Counted from the stretch's first letter, positions 47,438 through 57,020 are shown. The stretch: DNA of 59,367 nt from Spartobacteria bacterium (GCA_021324825.1 JAJPII010000012.1:1-59367), one strand, 5' to 3'. The notes: generated from the letters alone by a model not told the origin. Translations and numbers: made by a program.

Positions 47438-48324
47438 AACGTCCCCGTGCAAATCCGGGTTCCACCCTGCTCCTCTCGTTGTGGGCGCTGGTGCTGCTGG
47501 CGTCGATGATCCTGACGTGGACGGGGTATATCGAGCGGACAATCCGTGTGAGCCGCGAGACAAACTTCGGTCTCGTGGCCGCGGCGATGGCCGATTCCGG
47601 CGCGGCGGTGGCCCTCCACCCGCTCGCCTCGCCGCGCACGGCGCTCCTGCGGGCAAACTTTGGCGACCGGGGTTACCGCGCGACCATCACCGGCGAGGGC
47701 GGCAAGTTGAACCTGAACTGGCTCCTGACAGGCCAGGACCCGCGCAGGGTGAGTTTTTTGAAGGAATACCTTTCCTCCCGAGGGCTTACCCTCGAGCAAA
47801 CCGGGGCGCTGGTCGATTGCATGCTCGACTGGGTCGGCCCGCCCGGTTTGGCGCATTTGAATGGAGCGCTGGAGGCCGCGGACTACCATCCCCCGCACCG
47901 CCCGTTCGTGAGTCTCGATGAAGTGCGGCTCGTAAAGAACTCCGGCCCGCTGACGGCGCTCGCTGATTGGCGGGACGACTTCACCCTCTACAGCCAGGGG
48001 CCGATCGACCTGCTGGCCGCGCAGTTCCGGGTTCTCAGCCTCCTTCCCGGCGTCGGTCCCGACCGGGCCCGCGCCTTTTTGCAACTGCGCCAGGGGCCGG
48101 ATGGAATCGACGGCACGGAGGACGACCACGTCTTCGAAAGCCTGCCGGAAGTGGTGGAAGCCCTGAGCCTCACCCAAACCGAATCCACGGTCCTGGACGG
48201 CCTCGTCGCCATCCATGACCCCACGGTGCGCATCCGCAGCACCGGGTGGCAGGGGTCCGTGCGGCGGAGCCTCGAGATCGTGACGCGCAGACAAGGCCCC
48301 ATTTTCCTGTGGCAGGAATTATAA
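47434..48324 (+). CDS. gspK: Type II secretion pseudopilin GspK
   Basis: The 296-residue protein starts with a hydrophobic pseudopilin helix (STLLLSLWALVLLASMILTW) that lacks the usual Glu, as in GspK. It contains a helix-hairpin-helix-like stretch LLPGVGPDRARAFLQLRQGP and AQFRVLSLLPG typical of GspK. GspK caps the pseudopilus tip. It follows GspJ with an ATGA overlap. Confidence 0.82.
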   Translation: MKRPRANPGSTLLLSLWALVLLASMILTWTGYIERTIRVSRETNFGLVAAAMADSGAAVALHPLASPRTALLRANFGDRGYRATITGEGGKLNLNWLLTGQDPRRVSFLKEYLSSRGLTLEQTGALVDCMLDWVGPPGLAHLNGALEAADYHPPHRPFVSLDEVRLVKNSGPLTALADWRDDFTLYSQGPIDLLAAQFRVLSLLPGVGPDRARAFLQLRQGPDGIDGTEDDHVFESLPEVVEALSLTQTESTVLDGLVAIHDPTVRIRSTGWQGSVRRSLEIVTRRQGPIFLWQEL

Positions 48325-49544
48325 ACAAAGAGCGCGTCGCATTTGTCGCCCCGGCGTCCCATGGGTGGAGCATCCATGCCGCCGGCGCCCCAAACGGGGC
48401 CGCTTTGCGCACGGTGGAGAGCCTGCGCGACGCGGCGGACGCCATCCCGCCGGATCAGGAAATCCATCTTGCCCTCCCATGCGACGCGGCTCTGCTGACC
48501 CGGTTGCGATTCCCCTCCACCGACCTCGGCGAACTGGGCGGCATGGTGCGCTTGCAACTGGAGAAAACCCTGCCCTACCCCCCGGAGGAGATAACGAGCG
48601 GTTTCGATGTCGTCGAAAGCGCCGGGCAGGAATCGATCCTCGTTGCGACGGCTGTCAACACCGGCAGGCTCGAGGCCCTCTGCCAGCCCCTGCGCGACTC
48701 CGCGCGCCTTCCCGCGCGCGTCACCGTGTTCGTCCTGCACGTCGCCGCGACCTGCCCCCGGGACGAGATTGTCTTCCTCGTCTATAAAGAAAACGGCAAA
48801 CTCGTCGCCGCGCTCTGCGAGAAGGGGAAGCCCGCCGCCGTCCAGGTTTTCGCCGATGCCGCCGCCGTCGTGGAAGCCCTGCCGCGGCTGCTCACCAGCG
48901 CGGAGCTGGAAGATATTCCCACCGCCGTCTCCCTGGTGCGCCTGGACACGCAATTGGCTGAACTCGAAGAGCCCCTGTGCGCATTCTTCGGGGCGCCCGT
49001 CGAATTCTTCTCGCCCGATGCGCAGGCCCCGCCCGCGTCCCGCGCCGACCTGCTGCCCGCTTCCTGGAAAAAAGAAAGCCTGCGGATCGTTCGCCTCCAG
49101 CAGTTGCGGGAGCGGCTCCTTCTCGCCGTCGCCGTCTATGGCGCCTTCATCCTCATGGCGCTTCTCTATCTGGTCATCCTCAAGGCGAAGGTTCATTCCG
49201 TGGACGGCAAACTGGACGTTCTGCGTCCGCAACTCGTCTTCATCCATGCCCGGCAAATCCGCTGGAACGCTCTTTCCCCCGCAGTCGACCCAAGCCGCTT
49301 CCTCATCGAACTGCTTTACCAGATAGACAAGAGCCGCCCCGCCGACAGCGTCCGCGTCACATCCTTCCACGCAACCGGGTCGGAGTTCCTCCTCGACGGC
49401 GAAGCGCCCACCGCGAGCATGGCGATCCGGTTCGGCGATCTCCTCAGGAAGAACCCCGAACTCGCCCGCTTCAAATTCGACATCCCGGCCCCGCGCATCC
49501 TGCCCAACGGACACGCGCAGATTCGGATCGCCGGAAAATCATGA
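48309..49544 (+). CDS. gspL: GspL/PilM-like assembly protein
   Basis: From GTG 48309 the 411-residue protein has an actin-like N-terminal region similar to PilM/GspL (GGMVRLQLEKTLPYPPEEIT). A membrane helix follows near residues 275-300 (LLLAVAVYGAFILMALLYLV), and then a periplasmic domain. GspL links the GspE ATPase to the periplasmic parts. It overlaps gspK by 16 bp and gspM by 4 bp. Confidence 0.72.
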   Translation: MAGIINKERVAFVAPASHGWSIHAAGAPNGAALRTVESLRDAADAIPPDQEIHLALPCDAALLTRLRFPSTDLGELGGMVRLQLEKTLPYPPEEITSGFDVVESAGQESILVATAVNTGRLEALCQPLRDSARLPARVTVFVLHVAATCPRDEIVFLVYKENGKLVAALCEKGKPAAVQVFADAAAVVEALPRLLTSAELEDIPTAVSLVRLDTQLAELEEPLCAFFGAPVEFFSPDAQAPPASRADLLPASWKKESLRIVRLQQLRERLLLAVAVYGAFILMALLYLVILKAKVHSVDGKLDVLRPQLVFIHARQIRWNALSPAVDPSRFLIELLYQIDKSRPADSVRVTSFHATGSEFLLDGEAPTASMAIRFGDLLRKNPELARFKFDIPAPRILPNGHAQIRIAGKS

Positions 49545-50101
49545 ACGCCCTTCTCCAAAGAATCACCCCCCGGGAAAGATGGCTCGCATCCATCGTGGCC
49601 GGAATTGTCTTCCTGCTGGCAAACCTCGCCCTGGTGAGGGGGGTCGTTGTAAAACAAGCCGCCCTCCGCTCCGAACTGGCGGGCAAGAACCTCGAGTGGA
49701 GCGCGCTGGAAACGCTCTCCGCGCAGAAGGAACTTTGGGTAAAGCGGGACGCCTGGCTGCGCGACAAACAACCGCCGGTCGGCAACCCGGAGATGTCCGG
49801 CGTCGAATTTCTGGAGCAAATCCAGGCGCTGGCGGCGAAAACCGGCGTCAGCATTATCAACCCTGCGATTGGCGCCTTTGAAAAAACCTCCTCCTATGAA
49901 GCTTCCCCCATCACCCTTGAAACGAAGAGCACGCCCGCCTCCCTCATCCGCTTCCTGGCCCGTCTCCAAAACCCGGAAGCCTTCGTCGTCCTGGAAAGCG
50001 CCGACCTGAAGATTGACCCGGAAGACCCGGCCACGATGCACGGCTCCTTCAGAATCGCGAAATGGTGCGCCCCCCGCGCCGACGGCGCCGACGGCGGCTG
50101 A
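49541..50101 (+). CDS. gspM: GspM-like secretion protein
   Basis: The 186-residue protein begins with a short cytoplasmic tail, a membrane helix (WLASIVAGIVFLLANLALV) and a coiled, then globular periplasmic domain (SLIRFLARLQNPEAFVVLES). This is the GspM/PilO layout. It partners GspL. The stop codon lies inside the dispersed palindrome at 50093-50113. Confidence 0.7.
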   Translation: MNALLQRITPRERWLASIVAGIVFLLANLALVRGVVVKQAALRSELAGKNLEWSALETLSAQKELWVKRDAWLRDKQPPVGNPEMSGVEFLEQIQALAAKTGVSIINPAIGAFEKTSSYEASPITLETKSTPASLIRFLARLQNPEAFVVLESADLKIDPEDPATMHGSFRIAKWCAPRADGADGG

Positions 50102-50113
50102 CACACAGCCGCC
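50093..50113. repeat. Dispersed palindrome, copy 4, over the gspM stop codon
   Basis: GGCGGCT, a 7-nt loop GACACAC and AGCCGCC, followed by TCTACAA, match copies 2 and 3. The gspM TGA is in the loop edge. The minus-strand secretion genes end just beyond, so it lies between converging units. Confidence 0.7.
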
Positions 50114-50121
50114 TCTACAAC

Positions 50122-50703
50122 TTATTGCCCGGGGAGCCGCAGCCGCCGGGGGTTCGAGCCCTGGGGATTGACAGGGATCGGGTGGATGACACGGTACGGC
50201 AGGATCGGAAGCCGGGGGATGGGCGGTTGGGCGACGCCTGTCTTGGGCGCCGCCGGGGCGGACGTTACAACCGGTTTCTGAAAGGCGGCTTCGTCGAATT
50301 CGAGAACGGCGGAATCCATGCCGCGCCTGACCGTGACCACGCTCTGCGCGGGGTCTTCCGCCCAGCGGACGCTTGCGAGTTCGAGGTTGTCGGGGCCTTT
50401 GTCCCCCGTGACCAGGGAAAATTTCTCCCTGGTCTGGCGGTTGATGAGGATGACGAAGTCCTTGTCGCCAAACTGCGCCAGCCCCAGGACGAAAAGATCG
50501 CCCGCGAAGGAGGCCTTGGGCTGGAAGGCCGCTTCGGGGGGAGCGGGGGCGAACATCGATTTTCGTTCGAGCGCCGCGTAACGGCTCGCGGGCAGCGCGA
50601 CGGGCAGTTCATCCGCGAGAAGAGCGCCGCAGCCCAAGCCCACGAGCGCGAGCGCGCACGGCAGCAAGCTACTGCTTGGCGGCGTCCCAGTTGCCAATAT
50701 CAT
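50122..50703 (-). CDS. gspC: GspC/PilP-like periplasmic protein
   Basis: The 193-residue frame has a hydrophobic N-terminus (LLPCALALVGLGCGALLADE) and an HR-like domain (FAGDLFVLGLAQFGDKDFVI), followed by a Pro-rich tail. This fits GspC or PilP, which binds the secretin. It lacks a PDZ domain. The frame opens inside the 3' end of gspG (35-bp overlap). A TTG inside it is an alternative start. Identity is from context and weak similarity. Confidence 0.5.
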   Translation of the reverse strand: MILATGTPPSSSLLPCALALVGLGCGALLADELPVALPASRYAALERKSMFAPAPPEAAFQPKASFAGDLFVLGLAQFGDKDFVILINRQTREKFSLVTGDKGPDNLELASVRWAEDPAQSVVTVRRGMDSAVLEFDEAAFQKPVVTSAPAAPKTGVAQPPIPRLPILPYRVIHPIPVNPQGSNPRRLRLPGQ

Positions 50704-51106
50704 CGGCGGTGTCCGGTATGCCGTCCGGGCCGGCGGAGTAGAGATCGAAGGAATCCGGGTTGTGCTTCCCCGGCTGGAGATAGATATAATCGTGCTGCCA
50801 GGCGTCTTTCAAGTCGTTGTCGCTCTTGAGGAGTTTGCGCCATTGGCGCGGTTTGGGGTCGGTCTCGGGCGGGTAGATCAGCGCTTTCAAACCTTGCTCG
50901 GCGGTGGGGTAGAAGCCGTTGGCGGCCATGTAGGTGTTGAGCGCGGTCGAGATGGTCGCCAGGTCCTGCCGCGCCCGCACGTCTTTCGCGAAGCCGATAT
51001 TGCCCGCGAAATAGTAAGTGGCCGCGCCGACCAGTAGCGCGATGATCGCGACCACCAGCATGATCTCCAAAAGGGTGAACGCCTCATCCCGGGCCCGAAG
51101 TTTCAT
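50669..51106 (-). CDS. gspG: Major pseudopilin GspG
   Basis: The 145-residue protein has EAFTLLEIMLVVAIIALLVG, a perfect prepilin peptidase site. The GspG signature PTAEQGLKALIYPPETDPKP follows, then WQHDYIYLQPGKHNPDSFDL, the calcium-binding region with Asp residues. This is the main shaft of the pseudopilus. It is read on the minus strand with gspF upstream. Confidence 0.93.
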   Translation of the reverse strand: MKLRARDEAFTLLEIMLVVAIIALLVGAATYYFAGNIGFAKDVRARQDLATISTALNTYMAANGFYPTAEQGLKALIYPPETDPKPRQWRKLLKSDNDLKDAWQHDYIYLQPGKHNPDSFDLYSAGPDGIPDTADDIGNWDAAKQ

Positions 51107-51124
51107 CAGAAAAAAGAACCTACG

Positions 51125-52363
51125 CTAGCGGATTTGCCCGCGCAACCCCTGGGTCACATTGAAGACGGCGCTCAATATGCCGAAGACAACCATGCCGACC
51201 AGCGCGGCGATGACGATCATGATGAGCGGGGGGATGAGCGTCGAGGTTAGCTGAACCTGTTTGTCCAGTTCCCGTTCGTAGATATCGGCGATCATCACCA
51301 TGGTCTCCCCGAAGCGCCCGGTTTGCTCGCCGACAGACATCATATCCAGGAACATCTCGGGAAAGACGCCGTGCGGGCGCAGGGCGTTGGAAAGGCTGGC
51401 GCCGTCCTCCAGCGCGCCGCGCACCAGGGCCATGCGCCGCCGGATGTATTCGTTGCCGGCTATGTCTTCGAGAAGCTGCATGGCCCGCAAGAGCGGGACG
51501 CCGTTTTCCATCAAGGCGCCGAGCGTGCGCGCGAACTGGGCGTAAAACCGGTAGCGAACGATGCCGCCGTAACCGGGAATGCGCAGAAGCAAATGGTCGC
51601 AAGCGGCGCGGCCCTCCGGCGAACGCCGGACAACCTTCCCCGCCGCGTAACAGCCGGCCAATGCGGCGACCCCCGCCCACCAATACCCCGTGAAAAGCCG
51701 GTTTGCGGCCAGCAGCAACCGTGTCGGGAGGGGGAGCGAACCGCCCGTCTCGGAGACGAAGCCGGTTATTTGCGGAACCATCTTCGTCATGAACAGAACG
51801 ATCATGCCGATGCCCGCGACGACGAGGATGGCGGGATAGAGAAGCGCCTGCCGGACGCGGTCGCGCATGGCCTTTACCTGGCCGAGATGCATCACCAGGC
51901 GGCGAAGAATGGTTGAAAGGGAGCCGCTCGCCTCGCCCGCCGAGACCATGTTGATATAGAGAGGCGGGAAGATGTTCGGGTAATCGCGCAAGGCGCTGGA
52001 AAAGCTGCGGCCGTCGACCAGCGCTTCGTGCAGGGAGCGGCTAAGGGCGTGCAGCCGGGGTTCCTTCAACCTGCGTTCGAGGATGGCGAGGGCTTGGTCC
52101 AGGGTCATGCCCGCAGAGAGAAGATGGGCGAGCTGCTCGGTAAACAGGAATTGCTGGAGGATCGGCAGGCTGCGGAGCCGCGCGGTCGCGGCCGGCTGTT
52201 TCCCGGGCTCCGGGGACTCGATGGAGACGACGGGGGCGATGCTTATGGGGATGCAACGCCGTTGCTCGATCTGCGAAATGGCGGCGGCGCGGCTGAGGGA
52301 ATCGACCTGGCCCTCGACCAGCTTCCCGGCGGAATCGCGCGCGACGTATTTGTATTGCGGCAC
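51125..52363 (-). CDS. gspF: Type II secretion inner-membrane protein GspF
   Basis: From the GTG at 52363 (VPQYKYVARDSAGKLVEGQV) this protein has 412 residues. It shows two T2SSF domains with FLFTEQLAHLLSAGMTLDQA and FYAQFARTLGALMENGVPLL, and membrane helices VLYPAILVVAGIGMIVLFM-like and TLIPPLIMIVIAALVGMVVF. GspF anchors the cytoplasmic ATPase. A longer frame to 52537 adds unrelated residues, so the inner start is used. It lies divergent from gspD. Confidence 0.9.
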   Translation of the reverse strand: MPQYKYVARDSAGKLVEGQVDSLSRAAAISQIEQRRCIPISIAPVVSIESPEPGKQPAATARLRSLPILQQFLFTEQLAHLLSAGMTLDQALAILERRLKEPRLHALSRSLHEALVDGRSFSSALRDYPNIFPPLYINMVSAGEASGSLSTILRRLVMHLGQVKAMRDRVRQALLYPAILVVAGIGMIVLFMTKMVPQITGFVSETGGSLPLPTRLLLAANRLFTGYWWAGVAALAGCYAAGKVVRRSPEGRAACDHLLLRIPGYGGIVRYRFYAQFARTLGALMENGVPLLRAMQLLEDIAGNEYIRRRMALVRGALEDGASLSNALRPHGVFPEMFLDMMSVGEQTGRFGETMVMIADIYERELDKQVQLTSTLIPPLIMIVIAALVGMVVFGILSAVFNVTQGLRGQIR

Positions 52364-52433
52364 TTGAAACAGAGAGCCATTTAAGCGCCCCCGCTGCAAG
52401 CGCATTGACCTTGCCTGCCAACGTGGGTAATTA

Positions 52434-54569
52434 ATGGGCGTGCGGCCCCTCCTTCTATTTCTGCTGCTTCTTGCCGCGGCGGTTTCGGCCCAAACGCCGC
52501 CTCCGGATTCCATGGTGCGGAGGATCCAGTTTCCCAACGCGGATATTACAGCCGTGCTGCGCTTTTACGAGACGCTCACGGGGAAGACGCTGCTATGGGA
52601 TAATTCCGTGCAGGGAACGGTGACCGTCGAAATCGACAAACCGGTTTCCCGGGAAGAAGCCGTCAAGATACTCGAAACGAGCTTCCTCTTGAACGGCTAC
52701 TCGCTCATCCCCGGGGAAGGAGACATCGTCAAAGTCGTCTCGCAGGCGAAAAATCCCAAGTCGGCGGGCATCGCCGTCTATTCGGAGGAGAACCAACTCC
52801 CCGCCACCTCCCAGGTCGTCTCGTACCTCTTCCGGCTCCAGTATGCCGACCCGCAGGAGATCGCCACGATGGTTCAGGCCATCCTCGGAAACGCGATGAC
52901 CAACTATACATCGGTGGTCGCAATGCCCAAGGCCGGGGCGGTCCTCATCACCGAGAGCACCGATGTCATCCACGGATTGATAAAGGTCATCGCCGAAAAC
53001 GATATACCGCCCGTCGCGGTCGTCTCGGAGTTCTTCACCTTGCAACGCGCGGACGCCAAGGACGTGGTGGAGAAGCTGGAGAAGATTTTCGAGAAATCGT
53101 CGGGGCAACAAGGCGCGGGGGTCGGATTGTCGGAAGCGGGAATCGTTGCCGGAACAATCAAGCTGACGGCCGATGTGCGCACCAACCGCATCCAGGTCAT
53201 CGCGCGGCCCATCAACATGCCTTTCGTCCGCAAATTGATCCAGGAGTTCGACGCCGACAGCGTATTCGGAGAGCCGACCGTGCGGCCTTTGAAAAATCTT
53301 GCCGCCCGCGACGTCCTCGGCGTGATCGTCAAAGCCATCGCGGAGCCGGGAATGAAAGCGGAGGAAATCGCCGCGTCTCTTCAAAGCGGCCAGAGCCAGC
53401 AGCATCAGCCGCAGGCAGCCGCCGCCAATACAAGCGCGGGGGCCAACGGAACCGACGCGAGCCAGGGCTTCACCGAAGAACTCCAGACCGAACCGAAAGA
53501 CCTCACCCCGGAGGCGGTGACGGTGGGCAACACGAAAATCATCGCCGACAACCGCTCGAACGCCATCATCGTCCTGGGCAGCGAAGAGGTGAAAGCCAGG
53601 GTCTTCCGCGTGCTGGACCTGCTGGACGTGCGCGCCTACCAGGTCATGTTGAACACGGTCATCGGCGAACTGACCTTGAGCGACAACCAGGAAGTCGGCC
53701 TCGATCTCCTGGTGCGAACCGGCAACTTCCTCAACACCGGAACGAACGGAAGCACGAGCGGCGTGCCGCCGACCGCCATAGCCGGGGTGCTGAACAACAC
53801 GAGCGCGCCGCTGCTCGACCCCAGCAGCCTCATGAACGCGCAATCCTTCGCGGCGGCCGGCAGCGGGCTCACGGCCTACATAGCGGCCACCCGGTCGTTG
53901 GAAGCCGTGGTGAAGGCGTTGCAGGCCACCCAACGCTTTCGCGTCACCTCGCGGCCCATGATCTTCACCAGCAACAACCAGAAAGCCATCATCGCCTCCG
54001 GCCAGGAAGTCGCGGTGCCGGTCTCGAGCTTGTCCGGGGTCACGAACAACACCACGGCCGCCATCAGCACGAATATTGAATACAAGAAAGTGGCGCTCCA
54101 GTTGGAAGTCGTGCCCCTCATCAACTCGGACCGCGAAGTCTCGCTCGACATCCTCCAGAAGATCGACAGCCTCAACGGCAGCACCACGGTTGACAACAAC
54201 CAGATACCGACAATCCAGACCCGCTATATAAAAACAAACGTCTCCGTGCCAGACAGGGCCACGGTGGTCCTGGGCGGGCTCATCACCAAGAACTACACCT
54301 TCAACGTCAACTCCGTCCCGTATCTCAGCAGGATACCCGTCCTCGGCTGGCTCTTCAAAGATAAGATGACCTCCAAAGGACGATCCGAACTCATCATCCT
54401 CATGCGCCCCGTCGTCATCACCGGCCCCGAAGGCGCCTACGCGCTCAAGCGGCGCGAAGAGCGGCGCCTCGTCCTGCCTCGGAATCTGGAATCGACCCTC
54501 GATCCTCCGCCCAAGAAAACCCCCGAATTCCACGCCGGGATGGCCCCGCGCGAAACGGGCGACGAATGA
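52434..54569 (+). CDS. gspD: Secretin GspD
   Basis: The 711-residue protein has a signal peptide (PLLLFLLLLAAAVSAQTP) and N-type ring domains (for example RLQYADPQEIATMVQAILGN and FFTLQRADAKDVVEKLEKIF). The C-terminal secretin domain includes VNSVPYLSRIPVLGWLFKDK, where the V-P-x-L-x-x-I-P-x-x-G-x-L-F motif identifies outer-membrane secretins. It forms the exit channel. A Gln/Ala-rich insertion sits near residues 310-345. It overlaps gspE by 4 bp. Confidence 0.93.
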   Translation: MGVRPLLLFLLLLAAAVSAQTPPPDSMVRRIQFPNADITAVLRFYETLTGKTLLWDNSVQGTVTVEIDKPVSREEAVKILETSFLLNGYSLIPGEGDIVKVVSQAKNPKSAGIAVYSEENQLPATSQVVSYLFRLQYADPQEIATMVQAILGNAMTNYTSVVAMPKAGAVLITESTDVIHGLIKVIAENDIPPVAVVSEFFTLQRADAKDVVEKLEKIFEKSSGQQGAGVGLSEAGIVAGTIKLTADVRTNRIQVIARPINMPFVRKLIQEFDADSVFGEPTVRPLKNLAARDVLGVIVKAIAEPGMKAEEIAASLQSGQSQQHQPQAAAANTSAGANGTDASQGFTEELQTEPKDLTPEAVTVGNTKIIADNRSNAIIVLGSEEVKARVFRVLDLLDVRAYQVMLNTVIGELTLSDNQEVGLDLLVRTGNFLNTGTNGSTSGVPPTAIAGVLNNTSAPLLDPSSLMNAQSFAAAGSGLTAYIAATRSLEAVVKALQATQRFRVTSRPMIFTSNNQKAIIASGQEVAVPVSSLSGVTNNTTAAISTNIEYKKVALQLEVVPLINSDREVSLDILQKIDSLNGSTTVDNNQIPTIQTRYIKTNVSVPDRATVVLGGLITKNYTFNVNSVPYLSRIPVLGWLFKDKMTSKGRSELIILMRPVVITGPEGAYALKRREERRLVLPRNLESTLDPPPKKTPEFHAGMAPRETGDE

Positions 54570-56287
54570 TCTCCCCGCGCCGCCAAGCGCTCGTCGAAGT
54601 GCTCCGGGCAAGCGGAGTGCAGGACGAGGAAAGCGCCGTCGCGCTCGCGACCATGCCGGCCGCGGGCGACTCCTGGACGGCGGAAGTCCTCAACTCCGGC
54701 AAAGTCGACGAAGTGAAATTCGCCGCCGAACTGGGCAAGCTCTTCAACGCGCCCGTGGAAAGCCTCAGCGCTAGCCGCATCGACCGCGCGGCGCTGCCCC
54801 TGTTGCCCAGCGCCTTCGTTTTCAAGCACCACATCCTTCCCATCGGGCAAAAGGACGACGCCGTGCGGCTGGCGACGTACGATGTCTTCAACTCCACCGC
54901 GCGCGGCCTCGCGGCGCAACTGACCTCGAAAAAGATCGAATGGATCCTCGCCCCGCGCACACTTCTGCTCAGGACGATAAAGGAAGCCTACGGCGTCGGC
55001 GCGGAGACCTTTGATGAAATCCTGAAATCCAACCGGGGCTACGACGGCGGGGAGGAGCGCGACCAGGGCATGGACCTCAATGCGGACGACCCCGCGGCCT
55101 CGGTGGTCAAATTCGTCAACCAGATCATCCGCGAAGCGATAGCCGAGCGCGCGACGGACATCCACGTCGAACCGCTGGAAAACGACCTCCGCATCCGCTA
55201 CCGCATCGACGGAATGCTGCACGAGGTGGCGGTGCCGGCGCAGCTGCGGGTGTTGCAATCGGCCATCATCTCGCGGTTGAAAGTCATGGCCCACATGGAC
55301 ATAGCCGAGAAACGCCTGCCGCAGGACGGGCGCATCAACCTCCAGGCGGGCGTTGGCCAAGCCATCGACGTCCGCGTCTCCACCATCCCCACGGTGAACG
55401 GCGAGAGCATCAGCCTGCGCCTTCTGACGCGCGGGGAACAACAGTTCGGCTTCGAACGGCTCGGCCTCAGCCCGCGTCAGGACGCCATCGTCCACGCCGC
55501 CCTCGCGCAGCCAAACGGCATCATCCTCGTCACCGGCCCCACGGGGTGCGGCAAATCGACCTCCCTCTACTCCTTCCTGAGTTCCATCAACTCCGTGCAA
55601 CGGCGCATCATCACCATCGAAGAACCGGTCGAATACCGCCTGCCCGGCGTCTCGCAGATCGACGTGAAGCCCGAGATAAATCTCACATTCGCCAACGGCC
55701 TGCGGAGCATCCTGCGCCAGGATCCCAACGTCATCATGGTCGGCGAGATACGCGATTTCGAGACGGCGGAAATAGCGATCCGCGCCGCGATGACCGGTCA
55801 CCTCGTCTTCAGCACCCTGCATACCAATGACGCGGTGGGCGGCATCACGCGGCTGTTGGATATGGGAGTCGAGCCGTTCCTGCTATCCTCCGTAGTCCGG
55901 ACGATCATCGCCCAGCGCCTGGTGCGCTGCATCTGCCCGGACTGCGCCGCCCTCGTCAGCTACCCCACCGCCTACCTGCGCGAGATCGGATTTCCCGTGG
56001 AGGCCGGCCCTTACTGGAAGCGCGGCGCCGGCTGCGACCACTGCCGCCAGACGGGCTACAGGGGGCGGGCCGCGATCTACGAGCTCTGCGTCGTAACGGA
56101 CGGCCTGCGCCGCCTCATCGTCCGCAAGAGCCCGGGCGGCGACTTGAAACAGCGGGCCACCCTCGACGGGATGGAAACGTTGCGGCAGGACGGCTGGCGG
56201 CGCGTTCGGGCCGGACAAACCTCCGTGGAAGAAGTCGTCCGCGTCACACAAGGCGACGAGGCGCTCGCCGAAGCCGACCCGGAATAA
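54566..56287 (+). CDS. gspE: Secretion ATPase GspE
   Basis: The 573-residue ATPase has an N-terminal MshEN/N1-like domain and Walker A GPTGCGKSTSLYSFLSSINS (near residue 324). It also has the Asp box TIEEPVEYRLPGVSQIDVKP, Walker B FNANPNVIMVGEIRDFETAE-like and the zinc-binding CPDCAAL/CDHC pair. It powers pseudopilus assembly. The end contains DGLRRLIVRK. Complete and well matched to GspE/PulE. Confidence 0.95.
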   Translation: MISPRRQALVEVLRASGVQDEESAVALATMPAAGDSWTAEVLNSGKVDEVKFAAELGKLFNAPVESLSASRIDRAALPLLPSAFVFKHHILPIGQKDDAVRLATYDVFNSTARGLAAQLTSKKIEWILAPRTLLLRTIKEAYGVGAETFDEILKSNRGYDGGEERDQGMDLNADDPAASVVKFVNQIIREAIAERATDIHVEPLENDLRIRYRIDGMLHEVAVPAQLRVLQSAIISRLKVMAHMDIAEKRLPQDGRINLQAGVGQAIDVRVSTIPTVNGESISLRLLTRGEQQFGFERLGLSPRQDAIVHAALAQPNGIILVTGPTGCGKSTSLYSFLSSINSVQRRIITIEEPVEYRLPGVSQIDVKPEINLTFANGLRSILRQDPNVIMVGEIRDFETAEIAIRAAMTGHLVFSTLHTNDAVGGITRLLDMGVEPFLLSSVVRTIIAQRLVRCICPDCAALVSYPTAYLREIGFPVEAGPYWKRGAGCDHCRQTGYRGRAAIYELCVVTDGLRRLIVRKSPGGDLKQRATLDGMETLRQDGWRRVRAGQTSVEEVVRVTQGDEALAEADPE

Positions 56288-56301
56288 CGATTACATTTTC
56301 T

Positions 56302-56523
56302 TCACGCCTTCACCAATTCACCGGTCGCGGGATCGATATATGGCAGCCCGCGCGATTTCCGCCATTCAAGGCTTTTACTGGCGAGATCGCACATGCATTC
56401 CAGAGCCAGCAGCTTCCGGCGCAAGGGCAGCCGCCTCCAGACGCGAAGCTGCTCACGCTCCGCCCCCTCGAACGTGCAGGCTTCCCAATCCATCTCCTGG
56501 CGCTCGGAATCCTTCGGATTCAT
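56302..56523 (-). CDS. Small protein partner of the nucleotidyltransferase
   Basis: The 73-residue protein starts MNPKDSERQEMDWEACTFEG and ends LPYIDPATGELVKA. It is read downstream of the nucleotidyltransferase with a 4-bp overlap (ATGA), so the two are probably one unit. It is highly charged (many Arg and Glu) and could be the regulatory partner of a toxin-antitoxin type pair. No family is recognised. Confidence 0.5.
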   Translation of the reverse strand: MNPKDSERQEMDWEACTFEGAEREQLRVWRRLPLRRKLLALECMCDLASKSLEWRKSRGLPYIDPATGELVKA

Positions 56524-57020
56524 TCCGGGGGAATCTCCGCGAGAAGCCGCAGCTTTTCAATGTCAATCCGATCCTGAGGGCGATCCGCCGCCTTTTTCAT
56601 TGCGATCAAAGCCGGAATCGAGGCGAACCGCGCCGGGATTTCGTCTTCGCGCACCAGGGCGCGCCCGTATTCCGCCTCGAAATCGAATGGCTCGTATACG
56701 AAGATATCCAGTGGCGTCTCGCAGTGCGCGGCGCTCCACATTTTCAAAACCTGCATCCCCTTCTCCCGCCGCCATGTCTCCCGCAGGGTCGCATCGGCAA
56801 AATCTTCGGCGGTCACCGGATTGCTGGGGCGATAGCCGATCTGCTCCAAAACATGGAAGGCCGAAACAATTTCGCGCTTTGAAAGCTGAATCACCAAATC
56901 AACATCATTGGTAAAGCGGAGATACCCATGCGCGTTGACCGCCAGCCCGCCGACGACGATGAAACGCACCCCCACGCCGTTGAGCGAATGAACAATGGCC
57001 TCAAAGCTCGCGACTTTCAT
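56520..57020 (-). CDS. Nucleotidyltransferase, AbiEii/DUF6036-like
   Basis: The 166-residue protein has VVGGLAVNAHGYLRFTNDVD, the GG...D-x-D nucleotidyltransferase core, where the Asp pair in NDVDLV binds metal. The rest includes IPARFASIPALIAMKKAADR, typical of the DUF6036/AbiEii group. Such enzymes include toxins that modify tRNA acceptor stems. It is next to defence genes. Whether it is a toxin is unproven. Confidence 0.72.
   Translation of the reverse strand: MKVASFEAIVHSLNGVGVRFIVVGGLAVNAHGYLRFTNDVDLVIQLSKREIVSAFHVLEQIGYRPSNPVTAEDFADATLRETWRREKGMQVLKMWSAAHCETPLDIFVYEPFDFEAEYGRALVREDEIPARFASIPALIAMKKAADRPQDRIDIEKLRLLAEIPPE

Noticed and set aside
47988..49514. A 508-residue minus-strand frame opposite gspK and gspL
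   Set aside because: Shadow of two coupled secretion genes that are well formed on the plus strand.
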